A stretch of 51,043 nucleotides of DNA, taken from Lentisphaerota bacterium (lineage in GTDB: Bacteria > Verrucomicrobiota > Lentisphaeria > Oligosphaerales > JABHEG01). The translations under genes were made by a program, and so were the position numbers. This document shows positions 27,312 to 35,425 of the stretch, one piece after another. The stretch spans positions 1 to 51,043 of the forward strand of contig JABHEG010000151.1 of the NCBI GenBank assembly GCA_018676675.1, written 5' to 3'. Each line of letters opens with the position of its first letter. The first letter of the stretch is position 1. The notes beneath the pieces were generated by a model that did no database searches, had not been told where the DNA came from, and saw nothing but the letters and a program-made list of their open reading frames with translations.

Positions 27312-28835
27312 TCAAGGTTGCGACGTGAACGTCAGTGCGGGCAGACCGTCCTTATTGAACAAGTTCGCCCACCGATGCTGGCGACCCCATCCGTACCGGA
27401 CACTGGCCGGTTTGGTCACCTCAGGGCATGACGCCACAACCGTGTCACCGTCGATCTTCGCCTGAGCCCAATGGTACCCCCCATCGCTCCCCGCGATCTC
27501 GAACCCCTGCAGACGCTCGCCATGTTTGGTTGCGAGCCCCTTCCCAAGGTGTCTGAAGCGGACACGAACTGCGCCGCCTTCGACGACGTGTGAATCGTAC
27601 ATCGGGCCATAGATTTCCACCTCACGAGCGTATGTAAAACCGAGTGCGACTCGGCACGCACGCTCTCCGTATCCGGACTTGTTCAAGGGATGGACACTCG
27701 CACCAAGATCGCTGGCCGTAACCATCGCCGTGTTCGGGTGCTGCATGATCCTGATGTGATGCTCGCGGTAACGACCGCTTGCAGCCGTATTCGGTTTGGC
27801 GGGCTGTTCGGCAAACGCGTCAGCCATACGCGTCGCGGGCTGGCTCGTGTCCCATGCACATCCGCCGCCGCTTGGCTTCTGGACATACAGGAATGGGAAC
27901 TCGCCCTGGCCCCACGCGTCCCGCCAGCCGTCAATGAGCGCGCCCATCATGGTGAATTGGTCCACACCAGGCACCGCCGTGCCGCTTTCGCCCTGGTCCC
28001 AGAGCACGCCGCGAATGGCGTAAGGAACGACCGGGGCGATATGCGCTGCATAAAGATCTCCGACGGTGATCGGTCCGCGAGGCTTGCGTCGGGGCTTCTT
28101 ACCCGCCTTCTTCGCTTCCTCAGCCTTCTCCTCCCATTTCGCGACCCTTTGTTTGTGCTGCTCAAGCTGCTTCTCCCGTGTGGGGATTGCGCCTTTCTTG
28201 TCGAGAACCTGGATTTCGGCCGAGGCAGCAAACATCCCGGGACTCAGCCAACGCCCTGATGGGGTGCCCCCCACCGCGCCAATGATGAGCCCGACAGGCA
28301 CACCGAGTTCTTTCTGCAATGGCTGTCCGAAACTGAAGAGCAGCGCTGAGAACTTCTGGATGTTCCCCGAGGTGGCTTCCAACCAGCCACGTCGGCACAA
28401 CCGCAGTTTGGGGTAAGGGGCGGCCGTAACCATCGCAGCCAGCACCTCATCCTTCCTGGCGTAATGTCCAGTGCCCCCGGCCATGTTCGACTGACCGGAG
28501 CCGACCCAGACATCCCCGACGAGTACGTCGCGGAACGTCACGCTGTTCTTACCGGTCACGATCAGCTCCGCAGCAGGCCCAACAGACAAAGGCTGAAGCT
28601 TCACCTGCCAGTTACCTTTTGCGTCTGCCGTCGCAGACCGTTTCTGGTCCCGAAACGTGATGGTCACCGTTTCGCCCGGGTCGGCCGTACCCCACACGGG
28701 CACCGGGATGCCCCGCTGAAGGACCATATGATCGCCGAATGCCCAACTGAGTTTGACGTCAGCCCTGGCCGTCATCGCCATCGTGCTGAAGAAGACCGCA
28801 CACAAGACCACGTTCATCAACATTCGCGTACGCAT
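27312..28835 (-). CDS. Exported sialate O-acetylesterase-like enzyme
   Basis: 507-residue SASA/DUF303-family carbohydrate esterase. Signal peptide about 1-25. The nucleophile motif GSGQSNM places Ser116, and the acid/His region SDLGASVHPLNKSGYG is intact. A beta-sandwich insertion (about 30-105) precedes the first motif, as in the family. A lysine- and glutamate-rich segment (about 220-265: EKAEEAKKAGKKPRRKP) interrupts the SGNH domain and looks like a surface helix. AGGAG stands 8 bases before the ATG. In PVC genomes these enzymes more often act on plant or algal polysaccharide acetyl groups than on sialic acid; specificity here is open. Confidence 0.88.
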   Translation of the reverse strand: MRTRMLMNVVLCAVFFSTMAMTARADVKLSWAFGDHMVLQRGIPVPVWGTADPGETVTITFRDQKRSATADAKGNWQVKLQPLSVGPAAELIVTGKNSVTFRDVLVGDVWVGSGQSNMAGGTGHYARKDEVLAAMVTAAPYPKLRLCRRGWLEATSGNIQKFSALLFSFGQPLQKELGVPVGLIIGAVGGTPSGRWLSPGMFAASAEIQVLDKKGAIPTREKQLEQHKQRVAKWEEKAEEAKKAGKKPRRKPRGPITVGDLYAAHIAPVVPYAIRGVLWDQGESGTAVPGVDQFTMMGALIDGWRDAWGQGEFPFLYVQKPSGGGCAWDTSQPATRMADAFAEQPAKPNTAASGRYREHHIRIMQHPNTAMVTASDLGASVHPLNKSGYGERACRVALGFTYAREVEIYGPMYDSHVVEGGAVRVRFRHLGKGLATKHGERLQGFEIAGSDGGYHWAQAKIDGDTVVASCPEVTKPASVRYGWGRQHRWANLFNKDGLPALTFTSQP

Positions 28836-28980
28836 TATTCCGTCTCCTGACTGTTGTCAGCCCCCGAGGGCAGTGATACGAGTACGCCCCAACATGGCTC
28901 ATTGCTCGACGAAATCAATGTAAGCGTGGCTGAGCGCGTCATGCCTCAGCTGCAGAAGGAGGAAGCCCAATCCCGATCGT

Positions 28981-29002
28981 GCTCTTGAGCCGAATCAAGA
29001 GC
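28981..29002. terminator. Hairpin upstream of the esterase gene
   Basis: GCTCTTGA (28981-28988) and TCAAGAGC (28995-29002) form a perfect 8-bp stem with a 6-base loop. It lies between the GH29 gene and the esterase gene on the minus strand. No T-run follows on either strand, so termination, RNA processing or chance are all possible. Confidence 0.35.
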
Positions 29003-29024
29003 CCGAGGCAGGGCGCAGACCGTT

Positions 29025-29135
29025 CTACTTCTCCACGACCCGGATCTCGTCCACCTCGAGCACGACATCAGCTCCGGGGGAGAAAAGCGTTCCGAATGCT
29101 CCCACCCCGTCCCTTACTACCGACGCAACAGAGCG
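29025..29135 (-). pseudogene. C-terminal coding remnant after GH29
   Basis: In the frame shifted relative to the GH29 gene, an open stretch overlaps its last codons and continues to a TAG at 29025-29027. The tail reads like the end of a secreted beta-sandwich protein (GAFGTLFSPGADVVLEVDEI...). It has no start codon or ribosome site of its own. It may be the residue of a deleted downstream gene, or a frameshifted extension of the GH29 protein. The call rests only on protein-like composition over about 35 codons. Confidence 0.3.
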
Positions 29136-30145
29136 CCTGCCGCACGTAACGCGGTCACGTCGTCTGGATGAACAGAACCGTCCCCGAGCGGGCCAATATT
29201 GAGCAGGAGATTAGCCCCCTTGCCCCTAACGCTGTCCAGTTTGGCGAGGACCTCATCCGCGTTCAGGTGTTCAGCTTCAGCATGGTAGGCCCATTGGGTT
29301 GGGCCTCTCTGCATTCGACCGCATACCTCAACGGGCTTCCCCCAGCGGCTCTGCACCTGCTGAACTTGTGGCTCCTCAGGGGCAAAGAAGTCTTCCAGTT
29401 CGGGCTCGATTCCATACTTGTAGCTGATCAAAGCCTGGGGCTGCAGACGGCGAACCAGGCTGTACAGCTCCGGCAGGCGGAAGAGCGACTTGTCCCCCGA
29501 CGCCGGAATTCCCGCGCCGTCCAGCCACACCCCGGCCAACGTCCCATAGCTGGAGCACAGCTCGGCGATGTGTCCCGTGACGTAGTCGAGGTAGTTGGCG
29601 AAGTCATACTCTTCGCGTGATGCGTAGTAGGGGTCAGGCGGATCATAGTGGGGACGAACAGTCCGAGCGGCCCAGTCCCATGGCGCAGGACCGTGTGGAT
29701 GGCGCCAGTCGAAACCATGCTCGTAGAAGGCGAAAAAACCGAGCCCACGTTCGGCACATGCATCGGCCATCTCCCTCACCAAGTCCCGCCCGCAGGGCGA
29801 GTTGACACTGTTGAAGTCGGTGTGCTGTGTATCCCACAGGCAGAAGCTGTCACAGTGCTTTGTCACCAAGTTGACGTACCGCATCCCCGCCTCCAGTGCG
29901 AGATCCGCAATGCCACGCGCATCAAACCGTTCTGCCGTGAATCGGTCTTTGAGCTTTGCGTATTCCGCAATTGGTATCCGGTCATGGTACTGCACCCACT
30001 CGCCCTTCTCCAACAGCGAGTAGAGTCCGTAGTGAATGAACAGGCCGAACTGCGCCTCGCGGAACCACGCAAGTGTGGCGGCTCGGGGAGATTCAGCGTA
30101 AAGCGTCTCGTAGCCACTCAAGAATGACGGGACAGTGGTGCGCAT
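29117..30145 (-). CDS. Alpha-L-fucosidase-like glycoside hydrolase (GH29)
   Basis: 342-residue retaining hydrolase. The GH29 landmarks are present: WFREAQFGLFIHYGLYS near the N-terminus, the TKHCDSFCLWDT strand (95-106), FAFYEHGFDW, and nucleophile Asp209 in GVWLDGAG. The end, LLLNIGPLGDGSVHPDDV, is the normal close of the barrel, but the usual C-terminal beta-sandwich is absent, so the protein is shorter than typical GH29 enzymes (about 450 or more). No signal peptide is seen, so it probably acts on imported fragments. AGGAG precedes the ATG. Substrate could be a fucoside or a related L-galactosidic or other linkage. See the remnant described at its 3' end. Confidence 0.85.
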   Translation of the reverse strand: MRTTVPSFLSGYETLYAESPRAATLAWFREAQFGLFIHYGLYSLLEKGEWVQYHDRIPIAEYAKLKDRFTAERFDARGIADLALEAGMRYVNLVTKHCDSFCLWDTQHTDFNSVNSPCGRDLVREMADACAERGLGFFAFYEHGFDWRHPHGPAPWDWAARTVRPHYDPPDPYYASREEYDFANYLDYVTGHIAELCSSYGTLAGVWLDGAGIPASGDKSLFRLPELYSLVRRLQPQALISYKYGIEPELEDFFAPEEPQVQQVQSRWGKPVEVCGRMQRGPTQWAYHAEAEHLNADEVLAKLDSVRGKGANLLLNIGPLGDGSVHPDDVTALRAAGALLRR

Positions 30146-30206
30146 GTGAACTCCTGTTCCTCGCTTGCGCTGGTTCTCTTGGACGGCGGGCGGCCCCCGA
30201 CCGCAA

Positions 30207-30237
30207 GCCGCACAGCGCCGCCCGGGTGCCGTGCGGC
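30207..30237. terminator. Strong GC hairpin between PEGA-TPR and GH29 genes
   Basis: GCCGCAC (30207-30213) pairs perfectly with GTGCGGC (30231-30237). Inside, GCGCC pairs with GGTGC (one G-T wobble) across a single A/C mismatch, leaving a 5-base loop. A second C/G-rich hairpin lies just after the PEGA-TPR stop, near 30268-30285. No T-tract follows. It probably separates the three-gene unit upstream from the GH29 gene, but termination is not proven. Confidence 0.42.
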
Positions 30238-30287
30238 GTACTCCCGCGAGCCATCGGCAACTGAATCCTCCCCCGGTAAGGGGGGGA

Positions 30288-32636
30288 TCACGGATCCGTC
30301 TTGCGCCACCCGGTCTCCGGATCGAGGGTCACCTTGCCCTCCGCCTGCAGTTCTGCGAGTTGGAGGCCGCCCTTGTGCTGATCCATGCGGTATTCCGCAG
30401 AAAAAGCAACGCTCGTGTACGGGTACTCCCGGATCACGGAGAGGTACTCAGCGGCGGCCTGTTCATCATCTCCCGGCTCTACCCGGTAGTGGAAAATCCT
30501 CCCGATCGCGCCCCGAGCCGATGCGTTGCCGTCGTGGTCGGGAAACATCTCGATCAGCCGTCGATTCTCCTCAATGGATCGTTCGCGGTCGAAGTGCCCG
30601 TTGTCGTGAGAGTAGATGCTTGCGATCAAGGCCTGGGCGCGGACGCATTGGTCACTCTCCGGGTAGTCCTGGATCAACGCCTTGAGTTCGTCCACAGCCT
30701 CCTCGTGCTTGCGGAGTTCGCCAAAGAGGGCGTTGCCGATGTCGTAACGGATGCTGGGACAGGAGTCGTCGTCGGGGAACATGCGTAGGAACTCGCGTCG
30801 TTGATGGTTAGCCGCCTCCGCGTCGCGAAACACATCGGCATACACACTGATGATCTGCCGCTGTGCCTCCCGAGCATGGTGGAATGCCGGGTAGCCTTTG
30901 AGGATGGTCGCACAGTCGGTCAGGATCCGGTCCGAGTGCTTCCGGGCAGCAACAGAGAACTTCTCCACGTAGTCGGCGTATTTCCGGGCCTTCTCCACGT
31001 CACCACGGGCCCGGGAGCGTTCGGCCAGTTTCTCGTAGCGTACGGCGCGCTGCCCGGAAATGACTGCCTTGGACGTCAGCGCGGTTGTCGTCCGCAGCAG
31101 CTTGGCAGCTTTGTCGCGCGCGGCCTTACCGGCCCGACTCGTGTCGACGGCATCCGCGGCAACCGAATGGGGAAACGTCTTGAGAATCCGCTGGTGCATC
31201 TGCATTGCCAACCCGGGGTCCGCAAGCGCCAACCCGGCGAGGGCGTCGGCGCAGAGATCGCTGTCCGGGTAGGTCGAGAGCAGTGCCCGGTACTCACGGA
31301 CAGCTGCCTCTGTCTCCTTGAGGTCCTGCCGGGAGATTTCCCCGATACGCAGTTGCGCTTCCGGACACCGGTCGTCTTTGGGGTAACTCCGAAGGAATGT
31401 ACGGCACGCTTCGACCGCGCCTGCGTAGTCCTTCAGGTCGCGGCGCAAAACGTCAACTATGTCGAGTTGGATGCGCGGGCAATTGTCATTGCCGGGGTGG
31501 AGCGCGATCAGTCGACGCTGACAGGCCACCGCCCGTTTGGGATCCTTGAGGACACCCTTGGCCAGAACAGCCATGCGCCCGAGGGCCGTTCGTGTGTGCC
31601 AGGGCTTGGGGAAGGCATTGACAAGTTCCTCATAGGTGGCCATCGCCTCGGCGTACTCCTTCTTGCGCTCAAGTGCCCAGCCCTCCTGGTAAATTGCCCC
31701 GGCCGCAGCGCATTCATAGTACATCTTCCCCCGCGCTGTCAACACCACGGAAAGGGCGTTCTCGTACACAGCCCGTGCTTCCTCCCAGCGCTTCTCACGG
31801 CCGAGCATTTGCCCCAGGACCCAGTAGTTCTGAACGTTCCGCGGAACACGCTCGATAGCGGCGCGACAAAGCGCCATCAACTCCGGCTTCAGCGCCGAGA
31901 TGGCCTCCTCGCCGGCAAACTCATACTGCCCGGTACAGACGCGGTCGAGCTCCTGGCACAGGCGCCGGGACTCGTCGGTCTGGGCGTCAGGATGCACGCT
32001 CGCATCGAATCCCTTCGCAAATGCCCACTTGACGCGCTCAAAGTTCTGCTGCAGCGCGTAGTGATGGGCCAGTTCGTAATAGTTCACGATCTTGTGTGGC
32101 TGGAGGCCGATCTCCTCCAACAGCATCGCTTCCCCCCTGAACCCCAAAACGGTCTCGGACACGGACTCCTGCCCCTCTCGAACCTCAGCCTCGGACTGCC
32201 ACGGAAGCCATTCCTCCAACTCGAGACGGATCGAGTAAATGCCCGCCACGAGATCACCAATTTCCGTAGGTGTCCTGCCCTTCACGATGCCATCCAGAAA
32301 CACGGTTGCGCCTACAGGCTTGGAGAGAACCCGGAGACTCCCCGTGGCCAGAGGGTCGAGCACAACACTGAACTCCTGGCCATCTCGGGAAACCGAAACG
32401 GCACGCTTCCACGGCTTGTACCCATGCCGGCGGAGCTCAAGCAAATGATCCCCGCTTTGCACCTTGGACACCGCCGCGGGTGTGCCCCCCACAAATCGTC
32501 CGTCAAGGAACACGGTCGCCTGCGTTGGCTCGGAGACGACCCGAATCCCCACAGCAGAGCCGTTGACGGCAAGCAGCACCGACAGCGACAGCAGGACGCT
32601 CAGAACACGAAGGCTGGGGTTGGGATTAGAGATCAT
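30288..32636 (-). CDS. PEGA-domain and TPR-repeat protein
   Basis: 782 residues with an N-terminal signal or anchor (about 1-28). Two PEGA domains follow: IRVVSEPTQATVFLDGRFVGG and SLRVLSKPVGATVFLDGIVKG with intervening strands (about 29-165). From about 190 to the end are tetratricopeptide-type helices, several with the recurring pattern 'fl..fPddd.cp.iry.ig', suggesting a sub-family of repeats. PEGA domains are thought to bind envelope or S-layer components and TPR arrays bind proteins, so a cell-surface assembly role is likely. The ATG at 32636 lies 8 bases before the end of the preceding concanavalin-repeat gene (11-base overlap), indicating translational coupling with it. Confidence 0.8.
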   Translation of the reverse strand: MISNPNPSLRVLSVLLSLSVLLAVNGSAVGIRVVSEPTQATVFLDGRFVGGTPAAVSKVQSGDHLLELRRHGYKPWKRAVSVSRDGQEFSVVLDPLATGSLRVLSKPVGATVFLDGIVKGRTPTEIGDLVAGIYSIRLELEEWLPWQSEAEVREGQESVSETVLGFRGEAMLLEEIGLQPHKIVNYYELAHHYALQQNFERVKWAFAKGFDASVHPDAQTDESRRLCQELDRVCTGQYEFAGEEAISALKPELMALCRAAIERVPRNVQNYWVLGQMLGREKRWEEARAVYENALSVVLTARGKMYYECAAAGAIYQEGWALERKKEYAEAMATYEELVNAFPKPWHTRTALGRMAVLAKGVLKDPKRAVACQRRLIALHPGNDNCPRIQLDIVDVLRRDLKDYAGAVEACRTFLRSYPKDDRCPEAQLRIGEISRQDLKETEAAVREYRALLSTYPDSDLCADALAGLALADPGLAMQMHQRILKTFPHSVAADAVDTSRAGKAARDKAAKLLRTTTALTSKAVISGQRAVRYEKLAERSRARGDVEKARKYADYVEKFSVAARKHSDRILTDCATILKGYPAFHHAREAQRQIISVYADVFRDAEAANHQRREFLRMFPDDDSCPSIRYDIGNALFGELRKHEEAVDELKALIQDYPESDQCVRAQALIASIYSHDNGHFDRERSIEENRRLIEMFPDHDGNASARGAIGRIFHYRVEPGDDEQAAAEYLSVIREYPYTSVAFSAEYRMDQHKGGLQLAELQAEGKVTLDPETGWRKTDP

Positions 32637-35418
32637 TGTCGCGCGATTCCAGGGGGAGATCGTAAAAGGAACGACAGGCCGTGCCTCGGGTGATGCCGGG
32701 CGCCTCCGCTGGCCCGACCTCCTCTGCACTGACCCGAAAACGACTGATCATGACTCCGTTGTTGTAGGTCCAAACAGCGACACGCGAGCCGGGAAGCGGG
32801 TCCGGATCGTCATACTCCAGTACCAACGTATCGTCCAGGAGAAAGGAGACGATAGAGGCCTGCTTTCGCACTTTGACGTTGAACCACTGCCGGTGCATGC
32901 TGTTACTGCGCGGAATCAGCACTTCCTCTGTCTCTGCAACGACATCATGACCACGCAGAATCGCCGTCTTCGTGTTGTGCCAGCCGCCCAGCGTACAGGT
33001 GTATCCGGAGATCAGGTCGCGACCATCCGCGCAGATCGTGACGTTGAAGTCGCGGGTGTAGTCGGCATACGACCCGAACTCCCGGGCCATTTTCTGCCCG
33101 ACGGTGAATTCTACGGTGAAGTCCCCGGGCAGGCCCGGCTTGTACCAAAGTGCCGCGAGTTTCTCGTCGTTCCCGGCGAAAATTCCTCCGCGTCCCGAGA
33201 AGAATGACCACCGTGGATCGCACTCCCAGCGCACGGTAACGTCCCACTGCCCTGCGGGTGTCCGCCAGTTCACGGGCGCTTTCCGGAAATCATCGAGGTA
33301 CACATTCCGGCTGAACACGCTCACGTGCTCGTGCTCGATCTGGACGCCTTGGGCCCGCCATCCGGCCCTGAGTCCGGCAATCGTCATCTCCGGTTCGTGG
33401 ACGACCAGTTCCGGGACACCATCGAGCCAGACCGACACGACATGACCAACCCTCTGTAACCTGAGTATGCGGGCGTTCCAAGCCTCAGGACAGTCCCGGG
33501 CCTTCAGAATCCGTCCGCCGAAGCTGAGTTCAAGCCTGGAATTTGACGAATCAGGAGTCGAGCCAAGGAGTGCCATGCATCCCGCCGTGGAATCCGCTGT
33601 ATCCGCACCAAGGAGCAACGCAACGCGGCGAGGCCCATCGGACGAACGATCCAGCACCGGGAGTCGAACGCTGATCCCTCCATCCCCGGGAACATCCGCC
33701 CGATGCCAAAACGTCGTGCCCCCGCCGTCTGCGTCTTCTCCTTGAGCCGCCAGCCATTCGCCCTCGGCAGAGGCCCAGTTCGCCATGCTCTTCTCATGTG
33801 AGAACGTGCGTTGCGCACCGACCACAGACCGATCGAAAACCCCAAGCGGGTTCACCGCGAACTCCGAGAATGCGGCCGTCCCGTCTCGCACGCAGAGCCC
33901 CACGCGGCCCGTCGACAAGCCAATATCCCACGTCGCCGGCAGGATCTCCCTGCCGTCTACATACGCACGGACAACGTTCTGCGCAACGAACACGCGCAAT
34001 CGGACGCCATCGGCACTGTTAACGTCTGCAGGGAGTGGCATCTCCGCCAAGACACTGGTGCGGCCTTCAGCCACCTTTACCAGCGCCAGACGAGGACTCG
34101 TATCCCGGACGACCTCCAAGCGGTAGTAGTTCACCTCGTCACGGTAGCAGAAACAGAGCCCGGCTGCGGCCCCGGACGGGATTCGTGAGACTGCAGAGAG
34201 CTCGCAACTGCCCCAGGAATCCTCCTTTGTTACAACCTTGGCCAGGCTGGTTGCAGCTGTGTCAGCCACGCCGACAAGCCAGCCCGAATCCACGACCTCC
34301 CAGTCCCCTTCCAACTGCTGCCAGTCTGTGAGCAGCGGATCGTGTAATCCGTCTCGCAGAGAAACAACGCTCTGCACTTCAACGTCATCGAAAGCGCACT
34401 CCTGTTCACCGTCAACCCACAGGCCGATGCCTCCGCCGACAAGTCTGTCATCTTCGACCTCGCCGACCAGATGCCCGTCGATAAAACAACGAATTCTGCG
34501 TCGCGTGATCTCCACACTCAGCTTGTACCACTGGTCAACGACGTAGCCTCCTTCTCGATCCATGAGTACGGCAGCCGTGTCATCGGCGACACGGACGAGG
34601 CGTCTGCGGCCGCTCGCTCCAGCCGACCACTCGAACCGGTAGTATCCCCGGCCGTTTCGGTAGAAAATGAGACCTATCGCCCCGGCCCCGGACGGCCGAC
34701 ACGCGGCATCGAATCTGTAATCATGCCAGAACGCGTAGCCGGCTGTCGCGATCGCAGGTTCACCGGCAGCACACCCGTCGAAGCGAAACGCATTTGCGCT
34801 CCGCAACGAGTTCTTGATTGTCCGAATTCGCCAATTGCCGCTAGGAGTCTGCCATGAAACGGCGTTCTGCTCGGCAGACATGAAGTCATCTGCAAAACGG
34901 ATCCGCTCAAGAGGCTGCGGCCGGGATCCGGAGAAGCCCACCGACGAGTCTGTTGCCCCCCAGCCGACGGCCTTCCTGGCACTGGTGGCTTCGGTCGCGG
35001 CTTCAGCCACGAACCTGCCGTCTACGAACACGGAGGTCGTGCCCTGCCATCTGCGCAAAGTCAACTCGCCCGCAGAATCGTATGGTTGCGGAGCAGAGCC
35101 AACGCGCCGCTCCAACCCCGCTTCCGTCCTGCCCAGCCAGAGCTGCGCTTCGGTCAAGTGCAGAAAATCGTGGTTCTGATCATCCATCCAATCGTACACG
35201 ACCCGGGCCGAAGACGGCGTCTCGGGCCCATCACGTTCCAAACGGAAACGCATGACAAAATCCCGGACCTTCTTCGTGCGCATGCTGTAGTTGAAAGCCT
35301 GGGGATCGGTCTGCTCAAGGGCCGGGAAGTCGTATCGCGACCTGATTGCCAGCACGCCCACCAATGCCGCACTGCAGAGCAGCAGTAGGACAATGCCGGC
35401 AGAACGAGGTTTGCGCAT
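32626..35418 (-). CDS. Tandem concanavalin-like (LamG/DUF1080-type) repeat protein
   Basis: 930 residues: an N-terminal hydrophobic anchor (about 8-28) followed by about five jelly-roll segments and no obvious enzyme. Repeat openings are recognisable by 'W....G.W.v': VSWQTPSGNWRI, TDWQQLEGDWEVVD, ANWASAEGEWLAAQ and VNWRTPAGQWDVTV; each closes with an 'f.dv.v' strand. This is the fold of 3-keto-disaccharide hydrolase (DUF1080) and LamG carbohydrate-binding domains. It starts 7 bases after the stop of the GH42-like gene and overlaps the PEGA-TPR gene by 11 bases, so the three are surely co-translated. A membrane-anchored glycan-binding scaffold is the likely role; that is inference. Confidence 0.72.
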   Translation of the reverse strand: MRKPRSAGIVLLLLCSAALVGVLAIRSRYDFPALEQTDPQAFNYSMRTKKVRDFVMRFRLERDGPETPSSARVVYDWMDDQNHDFLHLTEAQLWLGRTEAGLERRVGSAPQPYDSAGELTLRRWQGTTSVFVDGRFVAEAATEATSARKAVGWGATDSSVGFSGSRPQPLERIRFADDFMSAEQNAVSWQTPSGNWRIRTIKNSLRSANAFRFDGCAAGEPAIATAGYAFWHDYRFDAACRPSGAGAIGLIFYRNGRGYYRFEWSAGASGRRRLVRVADDTAAVLMDREGGYVVDQWYKLSVEITRRRIRCFIDGHLVGEVEDDRLVGGGIGLWVDGEQECAFDDVEVQSVVSLRDGLHDPLLTDWQQLEGDWEVVDSGWLVGVADTAATSLAKVVTKEDSWGSCELSAVSRIPSGAAAGLCFCYRDEVNYYRLEVVRDTSPRLALVKVAEGRTSVLAEMPLPADVNSADGVRLRVFVAQNVVRAYVDGREILPATWDIGLSTGRVGLCVRDGTAAFSEFAVNPLGVFDRSVVGAQRTFSHEKSMANWASAEGEWLAAQGEDADGGGTTFWHRADVPGDGGISVRLPVLDRSSDGPRRVALLLGADTADSTAGCMALLGSTPDSSNSRLELSFGGRILKARDCPEAWNARILRLQRVGHVVSVWLDGVPELVVHEPEMTIAGLRAGWRAQGVQIEHEHVSVFSRNVYLDDFRKAPVNWRTPAGQWDVTVRWECDPRWSFFSGRGGIFAGNDEKLAALWYKPGLPGDFTVEFTVGQKMAREFGSYADYTRDFNVTICADGRDLISGYTCTLGGWHNTKTAILRGHDVVAETEEVLIPRSNSMHRQWFNVKVRKQASIVSFLLDDTLVLEYDDPDPLPGSRVAVWTYNNGVMISRFRVSAEEVGPAEAPGITRGTACRSFYDLPLESRDNDL

Positions 35419-35425
35419 GGTCACG

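Noticed and set aside
30801..32693. 630-codon plus-strand frame opposite the PEGA-TPR gene
   Set aside because: Antisense shadow; the minus strand encodes clear PEGA and TPR repeats, the plus frame shows no domain.
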